Assembly (NCBI RefSeq): GCF_936927845.1
Contig: NZ_CAKZHV010000067.1
Location: forward strand, 124,001-188,000
Length of the DNA stretch: 64,000 nucleotides
DNA from: an uncultured Sphingomonas sp.
Lineage (GTDB): Bacteria; Pseudomonadota; Alphaproteobacteria; Sphingomonadales; Sphingomonadaceae
Direction of reading: 5' to 3'
In this document: positions 8,460 through 17,145 of the stretch, piece after piece
How positions within the stretch are numbered: position 1 is the stretch's first letter
How the letters are laid out: the number at the start of each line of letters is the position of its first letter
Notes under the pieces: model-generated
What the model was told of the DNA's origin: nothing
Database searches by the model: none
What the model saw: only the letters and a program-made list of their open reading frames with translations
Program-made: the position numbers and the translations under genes

Positions 8460-9581
8460 TTACTGGCCCGAACCCGGACCGTAGGTGATCTCCACGCGAC
8501 GGTTTTGCACTTCGCGCACGCCGTCGGCGGTCTGGACGCGCAGGCGGGTTTCGCCGAACGCTTCCGTGGTCATCACGCCGTCCGGGATGCCCTTCGACGC
8601 GAGGTAAGCCTTCACCGAGTCCGCGCGACGCTGCGACAGGCCGACGTTGTACTGCGAGGAACCCGACGTGTCGGTGTAACCCGCCAGCATGACCTGCGCG
8701 TTGCTGCAGTTCTGATACTGCGTCACCGCGTTGTCGAGGATCGACGCTGCTTCCGGCGTGACGTCCGACTTGTCCCACTCGAAGAAGACAATGAACGGAC
8801 CCGGCGAGCAGACCACTTCCGGCGGCGGCGGCGGAGCCGGCTCGGGCGGCGGCGGTGGCGGCGGCGGCGGCGGCGGCGGTGCTGCCGGCTCACCGAAGTT
8901 GTAGGTCACGCCGCCCAGGATGCTGTGCGAACGGAACCGGCCGTCGTAGCCGCTGGTGCGCGCGTCGACGAGGTTGACGCTGTCGGCGTTGAAGAAGCGA
9001 TACTTGACCGACACGTCGACCCGGTCGCTAAGCGGCGCACGGACGCCTGCGAGAGCCTGCCATGCAAACACGGTGTCCGAGTCGTCAACCAGGTCGTAGC
9101 TGCGGCCCAGGCCGTACTTGCCCTTCACGCGCGCCACACCGGCGCCGCCACCGACGAAACCCTGCAGACCATCGTCCGGACCGAAGTCCAGCAGGCCGTT
9201 GATCATGAAGCTGAGCGCCGAGCTCTTGCCGCCGGCATAGTTGTAGCTGCCAGCCGGAACGGTCTGCACGGCGTTCGGGCCGAACGGAATGCGGCCAGAC
9301 GAGCGAATGCCGTCCACCGTCGCTTCGCGATAGCCAACTTCCGCCTCAAGACGGAACGCGCCGAAATCGTAACCGATCACACCGTCAAGGTCGTAACCAT
9401 AGTTGTGATCGATGGAGGTGGTGCCGCTCAGCGTGGTGGCCGCGCCATTGACGTTGTAGTCGATGTCTTCGACGATCATCGCACCGCCCTCAACGCCCAC
9501 GTACCACGCGTTGTCGCGGGCCAGTGCGGGCGAGGCGAGCGCGGTCGAAGCGAGCGCCACAGTTATGGCAAGCTTCCGCAT
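8460..9581 (-). CDS. OmpA-family outer membrane protein
   Basis: A 373-aa porin-like protein that links the outer membrane to peptidoglycan. A signal peptide (about residues 1-21, cut after SPALA) precedes an eight-stranded beta-barrel-like region to about residue 225 with alternating aromatic strands. A pure proline-rich linker follows, then an OmpA C-terminal domain (about 260-373) with the peptidoglycan-binding GYTDTSGSSQYNVGLSQRRA motif carrying the key Asp and Arg. The linker is encoded by a GGC-rich run at about 8821-8880. It is monocistronic, closed by the downstream terminator. Confidence 0.92.
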   Translation of the reverse strand: MRKLAITVALASTALASPALARDNAWYVGVEGGAMIVEDIDYNVNGAATTLSGTTSIDHNYGYDLDGVIGYDFGAFRLEAEVGYREATVDGIRSSGRIPFGPNAVQTVPAGSYNYAGGKSSALSFMINGLLDFGPDDGLQGFVGGGAGVARVKGKYGLGRSYDLVDDSDTVFAWQALAGVRAPLSDRVDVSVKYRFFNADSVNLVDARTSGYDGRFRSHSILGGVTYNFGEPAAPPPPPPPPPPPPEPAPPPPPEVVCSPGPFIVFFEWDKSDVTPEAASILDNAVTQYQNCSNAQVMLAGYTDTSGSSQYNVGLSQRRADSVKAYLASKGIPDGVMTTEAFGETRLRVQTADGVREVQNRRVEITYGPGSGQ

Positions 9582-9694
9582 ACTATTCCCCTTTCCTTGG
9601 TGTCACTACGGACAGCGCAAACCCACTATCCGAGCCTTGGTTTCCGCACAAGCGATCAAAATAGCTGAGTGTGGCACCAAGGACACAGTTTGGA

Positions 9695-10192
9695 TCAAGC
9701 GACCAGACCGTGCGCGCGCATCGCCGCGAGCATGTCGGCGATCGCGGCGCGTGCCTCGACGTCGATCACCGCCCCTCCTTGCGGTGTCGTGATCGCCGGC
9801 TGGCGCGGCCCCACGACGGGCACGCCGTCCACGAGCAGGCGCGTCGCGCGGACCACGCCGTCCTCCCAGCAATCGTGGAACGTGACCCGCCGCGCCCGCG
9901 CGATGCACCATGCGGACAGGCCCGGTACGGGCGCGACGAAGCGCCATCCGCCGACCGTCCATCCCGCGATCGCCTGCGCGTTTCCGATCCATTCCGCGGC
10001 CGGCGCATCGCCCACGATCCAGCATTGTCCAACCGCCGGATCGGCCGGCGGCACGTTCACGCCGACATCCTCGACGGCCGCTGCTGCCACCAGGTCGAGC
10101 AGCGCAAGTGCTTCATTGTGCGTCGCTTCCTTGGCCGACTGACCGATTTGCAACACTGGCAGCTTCAGCCGCGGCGTTTGATCCTCACTCAT
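9695..10192 (-). CDS. DUF2793 protein at the end of the GTA cluster
   Basis: A 165-aa protein with the DUF2793 pattern: TPRLKLPVLQIGQSAKEATHNEALALLD at the start, then PAVGQCWIVG and GWRFVAP. Such proteins follow the host-specificity gene in sphingomonad GTA/phage tail clusters and are thought to be tail-tip or fibre-associated; the exact role is not known. The start at 10192 lies just after the stop of the host-specificity gene at 10195, so the two are translationally linked. Last gene of the GTA-like transcript. Confidence 0.75.
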   Translation of the reverse strand: MSEDQTPRLKLPVLQIGQSAKEATHNEALALLDLVAAAAVEDVGVNVPPADPAVGQCWIVGDAPAAEWIGNAQAIAGWTVGGWRFVAPVPGLSAWCIARARRVTFHDCWEDGVVRATRLLVDGVPVVGPRQPAITTPQGGAVIDVEARAAIADMLAAMRAHGLVA

Positions 10193-10194
10193 GA

Positions 10195-12333
10195 TCAATT
10201 CCCTTGCATGATGATGGCGGGACGGGAGGTCGCGGCAGTGCCGACCTGCTCGACAGAGACGTGGACGCCACCGCCCGCCACCTCGTCGCGCGTGATCGAG
10301 GCGAGCGGCTGGTCGACCAGGAACACGCGCGTGCCCAATGCACTCGTCACCGCCACGCGGTAGCATTCGCGCTCCTCGCCGAGCGGAACCTCGCCGTCGG
10401 CCCAGCGCCAGCCGACCCGGCTCCGCCTGATCCAGGTGACCCGCGCGTCCCCTGCGGCGAGCGCCTGCCAGCGCAGGTGAACGGGCGTGAGCGGCGCCAC
10501 CGAACGCCCATCGACCGCGACGTCGGCGTTCGCGACGACATCGTCCGAGTCGCCGATTCCGCGCGCATTCACCCGCACGCGATCGCCGATCCGCACCGCA
10601 CCCGCGGTTGGCAGCAGCAGCGACTCGCGCTCGAGCAGCACGAATCGCGTTCCCGCCGCATGCGGGCGCGACTCGCTGCCGTTCAATCCACGCCCAAGAC
10701 CCGACAGCCGCCACCGCGCCGGGCCGACCTGCTCGGCGCGCGCGAACCGGATCACCTCGTCGCCCAGCAGCGCCAGATTGGCACCGCGATCGAGCGCGTC
10801 CGCGGCGGCGCTTTGCACCGTCATGCTGTCGTGCAGCAGCGCCACCTCGATCACGTTGGCGCGGTCGATCAGCGCGCCGCCGCCAGCGCGCACTGGCGCC
10901 ACCGTGCGGCCGATCACCGCAGGCGCGGCGGTGTCGCCGATCGCCTCCCAGGTCACGCCCTCGTCGCGGCTCATCTCGACACCAGCGCGCCGCCATCCCG
11001 GCTGGTCGCCCGCAGCCGCGATCGCGATGATCGGCGCGGTCGGCGCGTCCTCCCCGTTCGGGAATAGCTCAAACACTTCGATCACGGTGCGGCCCGCGGC
11101 GACGTCGGCGCTGGCGTTCACCGTCCCGGAGTCGGCGGCGCGCGGGATCGCGGCCGCGCTGATCGGCACCAGATCGAGCGTCACGCGCATCGCCTCCACG
11201 CTGCTGCGCACCACCCGCCACACGCGCGCCTGGTCGCCCAGCCTCACCGCATCGCCCGGCGCCAGCGCGATCGCGCGCGCGTCGGTCACCACCTGCCGCG
11301 TCTCGCGCACCTGTTCACGCGCGAGCAGCGTTGCAAGCGCGATCCCCTTTGCGCGCTCCGCCGGCAACGCCGCGGCGAGCGACACATCCTCGCCGCGTCC
11401 GCCGCTGCCTGCGCGCACCGCGCGTTGAACCCCGATTTGATAGTCACGCGCGGGATCGTAATGCGCCACCGCGACGCTCTCGGGCACGCGGTCGAGCGGC
11501 AGGCGCGTGCGCGCGGTCGTGCGCGCCTCGATCTGCCGGGGCGCATGCACCCGGTTGGCGAGCATGACGCCGTCGCCGCGATCGACGAACCACCCGCCGC
11601 TCAACCGGCCAAGCGTTTCCGCCGCGCCCGCGATCGTGTCGCCGCTCGCGGCGTAACCGTGGACGGGATCGTCCGGCCCCGCACCCACCAGCGCGCCGTC
11701 GCCGATCGCGCGCGCGATGTCGCCGACCCGCATCGTGCCTTCGTCCGCGATCACCTCGAAGGTGAGCGACGGAATACGGTTGCCGTAATCCGCCAGTTGC
11801 AGCATCTCGAACACCGCATAGGCGATCCCGCGATGCGCCGGCGTCGCCGCGCCTCCCGCGCTACCCACCGCGCCCGCGATCAGCGGGTCTGGTGCCTGCT
11901 GCTCGTCGCCCGGGTACAGCCGGAACCCGGTGTGCGCCTTCCAGTCGCCTGCCGCGCCGCGCAGCAGCTTGCCGTCCGCCCAGATCCGCCCGACCCCCGC
12001 GATCCTGCGCGCCGACAGCGCCACGGCGAACGACGCGGCATAGCTGTAGCTGGTGACGCTGCCCTGCCCCTTGCCGCCGCGGGTCGTGCCGCGCTGCTCG
12101 ATCAGGTCGGTCGCCCAGATCACGCACCCTGCGACCCGCATGCGCCCGAACACCTTGGGCACCTGCGTACCATAGCTCGATGTCTGGACCTTGAGCTCGC
12201 TCAGCCGCGGTCCCTGCCGCCCCTTGGGCGCGAGCAGACCGGCGTCGACCCGCTGCCCCAGCACCGCCCCCACCGCCGCGCCGATCGGCCCGCCGATCGC
12301 GCCACCGACCGTTGTCAGCACCAACGTCGCCAT
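10195..12333 (-). CDS. GTA host-specificity / tail-tip protein (g15-like)
   Basis: A 712-aa protein equivalent to the C-terminal tail-tip gene of RcGTA-like clusters. It begins with a Gly/Ala-rich helix (TVGGAIGGPIGAAVGAVLGQ) like phage tail-tip proteins, followed by SSYGTQVPKVFGRMRVAGCVIWATDL, a hallmark of this family. It is shorter than the roughly 1,200-1,300 aa of RcGTA g15 because the central glycoside-hydrolase/TIM-barrel part is absent; related short forms may be normal for sphingomonads. The start at 12333 follows GGGGAGA. The frame is intact, unlike the head genes. Confidence 0.8.
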   Translation of the reverse strand: MATLVLTTVGGAIGGPIGAAVGAVLGQRVDAGLLAPKGRQGPRLSELKVQTSSYGTQVPKVFGRMRVAGCVIWATDLIEQRGTTRGGKGQGSVTSYSYAASFAVALSARRIAGVGRIWADGKLLRGAAGDWKAHTGFRLYPGDEQQAPDPLIAGAVGSAGGAATPAHRGIAYAVFEMLQLADYGNRIPSLTFEVIADEGTMRVGDIARAIGDGALVGAGPDDPVHGYAASGDTIAGAAETLGRLSGGWFVDRGDGVMLANRVHAPRQIEARTTARTRLPLDRVPESVAVAHYDPARDYQIGVQRAVRAGSGGRGEDVSLAAALPAERAKGIALATLLAREQVRETRQVVTDARAIALAPGDAVRLGDQARVWRVVRSSVEAMRVTLDLVPISAAAIPRAADSGTVNASADVAAGRTVIEVFELFPNGEDAPTAPIIAIAAAGDQPGWRRAGVEMSRDEGVTWEAIGDTAAPAVIGRTVAPVRAGGGALIDRANVIEVALLHDSMTVQSAAADALDRGANLALLGDEVIRFARAEQVGPARWRLSGLGRGLNGSESRPHAAGTRFVLLERESLLLPTAGAVRIGDRVRVNARGIGDSDDVVANADVAVDGRSVAPLTPVHLRWQALAAGDARVTWIRRSRVGWRWADGEVPLGEERECYRVAVTSALGTRVFLVDQPLASITRDEVAGGGVHVSVEQVGTAATSRPAIIMQGN

Positions 12334-12396
12334 CTCGTCTCCCCCGCCCCGCCCCGCCCCGCTTCTCGCGCCGAGCTTCACGCACGGCTCAGCGCT

Positions 12397-12789
12397 TCAC
12401 TCGCGCGCGCGCCACGCCGCCACGATCGGCCAGTCGAGCACGCCCACCCGCTCCACCACGCGCCGCAGGCCGGCGTCGGCGTGGACGATCCCGCCCGCGG
12501 TACGCACCGCGACGTGAAGCTGCGTCGCATCGACGCGCAGCAGCAGCACGTCGCCAGCCTTGGTCCCGCCGCAGCGCATCAGCGCGCCCGGCTCGTCGCG
12601 CGGGTTCCACGCCGCCGATCGCAGCGGATAGTCGTCACGCACGGCCACGTGCACGCCCGCGCCGCGCAGCGCCACCACCGCTACCCCGACGCAGTCGAGC
12701 CCCAGCGCCGGATCACGCCCCTGTGCGCGGAACCGCACGCCGACCAGCGCGCGCGCCGCCACCGCGACGCGCTCTCCTGTCGCGCTCAC
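12397..12789 (-). CDS. GTA NlpC/P60-type peptidase (g14-like)
   Basis: Cell-wall peptidase of the tail tip, thought to aid DNA entry through peptidoglycan. The 130-aa protein has the catalytic Cys in LGLDCVGV (about residue 32) and the His in TQLHVAV (about residue 92), in the usual NlpC/P60 order. The GTG start at 12789 overlaps the stop of the upstream DUF2163 gene (GTGA). The frame appears intact. Confidence 0.82.
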   Translation of the reverse strand: MSATGERVAVAARALVGVRFRAQGRDPALGLDCVGVAVVALRGAGVHVAVRDDYPLRSAAWNPRDEPGALMRCGGTKAGDVLLLRVDATQLHVAVRTAGGIVHADAGLRRVVERVGVLDWPIVAAWRARE

Positions 12790-13589
12790 GCGCCGGGATA
12801 GCGCGTCAGCAGGTCGATCCCCGGCAGGAACGGCTCACCGCGGAAATTCACCGCATTGGCAAACCGTCCCGCGCAGGTCGCGATCCGCTTGTCGCACCCT
12901 TCCACCACCTCGATCAGCGTGCCCGCCGCGACCGCGAACGGCGGCGCGGCGCGCAGCGTCACGCGCCGGCCCGCTGAATCGAGCACCGCTGCCTCCAGCC
13001 CGCAGTTCGCGCCGCCCAGCCAGCGCAGCCGCCCGTCACCATACGCGCCCGCGCTCGGCTCGGCGGCGTCGAGCGTCAGCACCGCGCCCTCGGCAGCCGC
13101 CACCCGCGCGAACCGCCGCCGCCCCGCCATCGCCACGCGGCAGCGCCGGTCGCCCAATTGGGCGCGGCACTCGGGCGAGGTCGCCTCGGTCACCGGCCGT
13201 TCCAGCCGCCCCGCCGCCCCCTTCAGCTCGGCGGAAAAGGCGCCGTCGCGCACTTCGACCTCGCCGATCACGCCCTGGCCCAGGGCAATCGGCACCGCGT
13301 CGTCGCGGCTCCAGTCGACCGCGCTCATCGCCACGCGCGCGCCGTCCCACCGCCCCGCATCCAGGTCGGCTTCCGAGATCGCCTCGGCGTGGAGCGCACC
13401 GCGCGCGTCCATCGTGTCGGCGTCCAGCCCTTCGGCCCGCACGATCGCCGACGGCGTCATCCCCGGCGCGGCGCGATAGGTGACGCCCGCCACCACTAGG
13501 TCGCGGTCATGATCGGTCAGCGCCAGCGTCACCCCGTCCCGGCGCTCGACCAGCCAGCACAAGGCCAAGGTCGTGAGCGCGTCGCTCAT
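12786..13589 (-). CDS. GTA DUF2163 protein (g13-like)
   Basis: A 267-aa protein typical of RcGTA g13. The N-terminal block has CWLVERRDGVTLALTDHDRDL; the C-terminal block has GCDKRIATCAGRFANAVNFRGEPFLPG with the conserved cysteines. It is a tail hub/baseplate component in solved GTA particles. The start at 13589 overlaps the stop of the g12 remnant by four bases (ATGA). The frame is intact and of normal length. Confidence 0.85.
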   Translation of the reverse strand: MSDALTTLALCWLVERRDGVTLALTDHDRDLVVAGVTYRAAPGMTPSAIVRAEGLDADTMDARGALHAEAISEADLDAGRWDGARVAMSAVDWSRDDAVPIALGQGVIGEVEVRDGAFSAELKGAAGRLERPVTEATSPECRAQLGDRRCRVAMAGRRRFARVAAAEGAVLTLDAAEPSAGAYGDGRLRWLGGANCGLEAAVLDSAGRRVTLRAAPPFAVAAGTLIEVVEGCDKRIATCAGRFANAVNFRGEPFLPGIDLLTRYPGA

Positions 13590-13957
13590 GCCTCGCGCAC
13601 CTCGATCAGCGGAACCGATGCCGCCTCGCCCGCCAGATAGGTCGCGCGCGACACGCTTAACCGATCCTCCGCAAACCGCACCGGCACGTCAAAGGCGAAC
13701 GACGCGGTCACCACCGCCCCCTTCGCCGGCGCCGCGTCCAGCGTCACCACGCCCGCGTCACCGACCGCGAACGCGTGCACCGCGCGCCCGTCGACCGCCA
13801 CGCTCACGCTGCCCGCCACCGGCCGCGTGATCCGCCGCTCGGCATCGCCGTAGCGTTTCACCAGCGCGAATGCGCGCCTCGTCCCATCACCGACGCCGAT
13901 CGGAACCTCGTCCCCGGCGTGATCGAACGGATCGCGCAACCGGAATCCGCGCGCCGG
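13586..13957 (-). pseudogene. 3' remnant of GTA g12 (DUF2460) gene
   Basis: The frame ending at 13586 reads GFRLRDPFDHAGDEVPIGVG, then FALVKRYG and FDVPVRFAEDRLSVS, which is the C-terminal half of the DUF2460 (g12) tail protein. About the first 90-100 residues of that family are missing. Upstream of position ~13957 the sequence instead matches g10 in another reading frame, so the gene begins at a deletion junction. Only a weak TTG could start it. I infer a non-functional remnant. Confidence 0.75.
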
Positions 13958-14136
13958 GCCTCGGCCGCCCGCTCGACGAGCGCGAACAGCGAGCCGAGCT
14001 CGCCCTCCGCCGCCGCCAGCGCCGCGAACGTCGGCCGCAGCACCACCTCCACCCCCGCGACCCGCAACGCCGCCTCTCCACGCGCCGGATTGGCAGAAGC
14101 CGGAATTGCAGGGGCCGGATGCGCCGCCCCGCTCAC
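13958..14136 (-). pseudogene. 5' remnant of GTA tail-assembly chaperone gene (g10)
   Basis: The GTG at 14136 overlaps the stop of the major tail protein gene. The reading frame gives NPARGEAALRVAGVEVVLRP, then FAALAAAEGELGSLFALVER, which is the first half of the GTA tail-assembly chaperone family (about 100 aa normally). After VERAAEA it enters g12 sequence out of frame and ends at 13858, making a 92-aa chimera. The C-terminus of g10, g10.1, the tape measure (g11) and the start of g12 are all missing between here and the next gene. Confidence 0.75.
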
Positions 14137-14555
14137 GAACTCAACCCGTCGCTCGACAGGACCGCGCCCGAGCTTTCCAGCGCCAGCGTGTAGCTGCGCT
14201 CGCCGTTGTAATCCCCGGCATAGTCGAGCCGCGTGACCAGGAACCGTCCCGTCATCATCTCGCCGCCCTCGAACGTCAGCCGGTAATCGTCGATCGTGCC
14301 GGCAAGCGCGCTCGCCTTGACGCGCATCTCCGCCGCCGATCCCGTGAACACCCCCGCGCCCGACACGCTGACGTGGCGTACGCCCGCCCCCGACAGTAAT
14401 TCGCGCCACCCGCCCGAATCCTTGCTGGTCACCGCGACGCTCTCGCCGTTCACCGACAATTGCGTCGTCCTCAGCCCCGCGACCGTCCGATACGCCACCG
14501 GGCTGCCGCCATCGCCCACCTTCAGCAGGAACGCCGACCCCTTCTCCACCGCCAT
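14133..14555 (-). CDS. GTA major tail tube protein (g9-like)
   Basis: A 140-aa protein equivalent to RcGTA g9. It reads MAVEKGSAFLLKVGDGG at the start, then YRTVAGLRTTQLSVNGESV, KDSGGWRELLSGAG and the GRFLVTRLDYAGDYNGE block of the family. The start at 14555 has AGGAGAA six bases upstream; a longer frame to 14603 lacks an RBS. It forms the tail tube in family members. The 138 bp upstream hold GC-rich runs resembling a sphingomonad intergenic repeat. Confidence 0.85.
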   Translation of the reverse strand: MAVEKGSAFLLKVGDGGSPVAYRTVAGLRTTQLSVNGESVAVTSKDSGGWRELLSGAGVRHVSVSGAGVFTGSAAEMRVKASALAGTIDDYRLTFEGGEMMTGRFLVTRLDYAGDYNGERSYTLALESSGAVLSSDGLSS

Positions 14556-14693
14556 CGTATTTCTCCTGAAAAGCGCGCGCCCGTGTCGCAGGCGCGCAAA
14601 CAAGCTGTCGCCCCTTCGGGGAGAGGGGAGGGAGCACCAAAGGTGCGGAGGGGAGAGGGGAAGCCCGGAAGCACACCCCCCGCCCCTCAGCTC

Positions 14694-15083
14694 CTACCCC
14701 GCCAGCACCCTGACCCGGTGATCCACGGTCGCCGCCCACGCGCCCCTGCCTGCCGCGACGACGCTCGATCGCACCAGCACCACGCTCGCGACACGCCACT
14801 CGCCCAAAACGCGCGGCAGCGCCGCCACGGCCGCCTCGACCGCCGCCGCCAGCGCACCCGCGCGCGCGGGCGTGTCACTCCGGTCGCGTACCGTCACCGC
14901 GATCCGCAGCTCCGCACCCGCCGCGTCCTTCGTGCCCCAGTCGCTCGCCACCACGTCGCCCAGCACCAGGAACGGCGCCGCCGCGCTCACCCCCGCCCCC
15001 TCCCACACGCCGTTCACCCCCGGCACCGCGCGCAACCGCGCCAGCACGCCCGCACGCACCGCGGCCCCTGCCGCCGCGCTCAT
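14694..15083 (-). CDS. GTA DUF3168 protein (g8-like tail terminator)
   Basis: A 129-aa protein with the DUF3168 pattern: an Ala-rich helix AVRAGVLARLRAVPGVNGVW, then PFLVLGDVVASDWGTKDAAG and EWRVASVVLVRSSV. In RcGTA this protein acts at the head-tail junction as tail terminator. The start at 15083 overlaps the preceding stop (ATGA). Intact. Confidence 0.8.
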   Translation of the reverse strand: MSAAAGAAVRAGVLARLRAVPGVNGVWEGAGVSAAAPFLVLGDVVASDWGTKDAAGAELRIAVTVRDRSDTPARAGALAAAVEAAVAALPRVLGEWRVASVVLVRSSVVAAGRGAWAATVDHRVRVLAG

Positions 15084-15298
15084 CGCAGCCACCCCGCCAC
15101 GTCGCGCAAGACCGCCTCCTCCAGCCGCCGCGCGTGGAGGCCCGCGCCCCGCACCACGACATGGTCGCCCGCTTCATCGACGCTCACGCCCGGCACGTCG
15201 CGCAACCGCGCCGCCAGCCGCGACACCACCCCCGCCACCGCGCGCGCGATCCGCGCGTCCGCCGTCGCATGCACGCGCTGCCCCAGCGCCGCGCTCAC
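15080..15298 (-). CDS. Small protein in the GTA head-tail adaptor (g7) position
   Basis: A 72-aa protein, GTG start at 15298, overlapping both neighbours by four bases. It reads RVHATADARIARAVAGVV and then RDVPGVSVDEAGDHVVVRGAG. Its place between the g6-like and g8-like genes suggests head-tail adaptor or closure protein, but it is shorter than usual g7 (about 110 aa) and I see no clear motif. It may be the sphingomonad form. Confidence 0.55.
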   Translation of the reverse strand: MSAALGQRVHATADARIARAVAGVVSRLAARLRDVPGVSVDEAGDHVVVRGAGLHARRLEEAVLRDVAGWLR

Positions 15299-15840
15299 GC
15301 GTGCACCGCCTGCGCCAGCGTCATGCGGCGGAACGGCCGCCACAATGCGGTCACTGCCGCGGGCACTGGCTTTGCCCCGTCGCGATCTTCGAACAGGTGC
15401 GCCGCCAGCATCACCACGCCGTGCCGCACCGCCGCCGGCAAGCCCGCCCAGTCCGCGCTCACCCCCGCCTGCGCGATCACGCTCGCCCGCCGCCCGACCC
15501 GCACCCAGCCGAGCCCCTGCGCATCCACGTCGACGCCGTAGTCCGCGACCGGCAGCGCGGTCCCCACCGCCGTCACCGAAGTGATCGCGCGGACCGTGCC
15601 GACCGGCAACACCTGCCAGCCCCTACCCGCCTCCACCACTGCCGAGACCGCGCGCGCGATCAGCACCTGCCCCAGGAACTGCTCTGCCACGCCCAGCGCG
15701 CTCTCCGCCGTCGCCACGATCAGCGCGTCCTCGTCGCCGATGCTCGCGCGCAGGTGCGCCTTGACCGCCGCCACCACCTGCGCACGATCCTCCCCGCCCA
15801 GCACCGCGGCGCCGAGCCCGTTCAACACCGTCATCTCCAT
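15295..15840 (-). CDS. GTA head-tail connector (g6-like)
   Basis: A 181-aa protein of the phage head-tail connector/PhiE125 gp8 type. It has an N-terminal helical region rich in Ala and acidic residues, then the conserved GRGWQVLPVGTVRAITSV and VRVGRRASVIAQAGVSADWA blocks and a C-terminal helix HGVVMLAAHLFEDRDG. ATG start at 15840, with another ATG two codons later. Intact in length. Confidence 0.8.
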   Translation of the reverse strand: MEMTVLNGLGAAVLGGEDRAQVVAAVKAHLRASIGDEDALIVATAESALGVAEQFLGQVLIARAVSAVVEAGRGWQVLPVGTVRAITSVTAVGTALPVADYGVDVDAQGLGWVRVGRRASVIAQAGVSADWAGLPAAVRHGVVMLAAHLFEDRDGAKPVPAAVTALWRPFRRMTLAQAVHA

Positions 15841-15971
15841 CCCCCGCCGACTGTTTGCCGCGCCGACTACGCTGCCCGCCCGCCACGCCGTCAGATGGAT
15901 GCGGCGTCACCGCGCCCGCTGGCCGCCGTGGCGATCCCTCGGATTGCTTGGGCAATCCAAGGGCGCCCGCC

Positions 15972-16970
15972 TCACGCCGCGGCGAACTTCATCAGCTTGA
16001 TCGCTTCGCTGTTCGACACGCACCCGCCGACGCGCTTGGTGGCGTAGAAGGTCACGAACGGCTTGTTCGAATATGGATCGCGCAAGACGTTGGTCTCCTG
16101 CCGCTCAGTGATCAGGTAGCCGGCGCGGAAATTGCCGAACGCGATCGACAGGCTGTTGGCCGCGATATCGGGCATGTCCTCGGCCTCGACCACCGGATAG
16201 CCGAGCAGGCTCGCCGGCTGCCCGCTCGCGAGACTCGGCTGCCACAGGAACTGCCCGTCGGCGGTCTTGAACTTGCGGATGCGCGCCGCGGTCGCCGCGT
16301 TCATCACCCAGGTCGCACCCTGGCGATACGGGCTGCGCAACGACTGCACCAGGTCGATCAGCCGTTCGGGCGCGCCGCTGCCGAAATCGCCCGCTGCCCC
16401 ACTGGCGAGATATTGCAGCGTCCCGAAGCTGCGCGTCGCGTCGCCCGCGTTGCTGGTCGCGGCTTGCAGGAACCCGCGCGGGCGGTTCACCCCGCTGCCG
16501 TTCACGAACGCCACGCCCTCGGCCTTGGCGAACTCCGCCGCGATCTCCCCCGCCAGCCATGCTTCGACGTCGAACATCGCGTCGTCCAGCATCGCCTGGC
16601 TCGCCGACGGGTTGGCGTACAATTCGCCCATCGGCGGCGCGATCTCGGCGAACACGGGCGTCGCCGTCCCTGGCCGCGCATCGCTTTCCGCCGCCCAGCC
16701 CGACGGCGTGCCCCCCGTCGTCACCAGCTTGCGATAACCCGCCGACCCGACCTGCACCACGCTGGCGATACCGCGGATCGGGCTCGCGGATTTCAGCGTC
16801 GCGTCGATCACCGCGTCGATTTCCTTCGGGATCGCATAACCGCCCGCGTCCCCGGTCACCCCGGTGAACGCCTTGGTCTCGATCACCGCCCCCGACCGGA
16901 CGAAGCCATCGAACGCCCCCGCCACCTCACGCGCGCCGTCCAGCACCGGCCGCACCACCACGTCGTTCAT
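15972..16970 (-). CDS. GTA major capsid protein, HK97 fold (g5-like), short N-terminus
   Basis: A 332-aa capsid protein. The core is typical: GGYAIPKEIDAVIDATLKS, SPIRGIASVVQVGS, GWAAESDARP, PPMGELYANPSASQAMLDDA, FVNGSGVNRPRGFL and the C-terminal GYLITERQETNVLRDPYS. The start at 16970 is chosen because GAGGAG lies seven bases upstream; an ATG six bases earlier is too close to it. The coiled-coil delta domain of about 60-100 residues usually found before the core is absent, and the 170 bp upstream do not look coding. Confidence 0.85.
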   Translation of the reverse strand: MNDVVVRPVLDGAREVAGAFDGFVRSGAVIETKAFTGVTGDAGGYAIPKEIDAVIDATLKSASPIRGIASVVQVGSAGYRKLVTTGGTPSGWAAESDARPGTATPVFAEIAPPMGELYANPSASQAMLDDAMFDVEAWLAGEIAAEFAKAEGVAFVNGSGVNRPRGFLQAATSNAGDATRSFGTLQYLASGAAGDFGSGAPERLIDLVQSLRSPYRQGATWVMNAATAARIRKFKTADGQFLWQPSLASGQPASLLGYPVVEAEDMPDIAANSLSIAFGNFRAGYLITERQETNVLRDPYSNKPFVTFYATKRVGGCVSNSEAIKLMKFAAA

Positions 16971-17145
16971 GCTCATTCTCCTCACACGAAAACACCTCGC
17001 CCGCACGCGCGAACGAGGTCACCCGGACGAGGCCCCCGCCCCACCCGAACCGAAAATGTCGACAAATAGGGCACCCGCCCTCGTCATCCCGGGAACTCGC
17101 GCTTCTTGTCGCGACCGCTTCGAATCTGGCCGCGACGCACGCTCG

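Noticed and set aside
8821..8880. Simple-sequence repeat as a possible phase-variation site
   Set aside because: The GGC-rich run encodes the proline linker of the OmpA-type protein and changes would stay in frame.
15855..17069. 404-aa plus-strand frame across the capsid gene
   Set aside because: Antisense to a clearly homologous capsid gene; low-complexity Arg/Pro-rich product.
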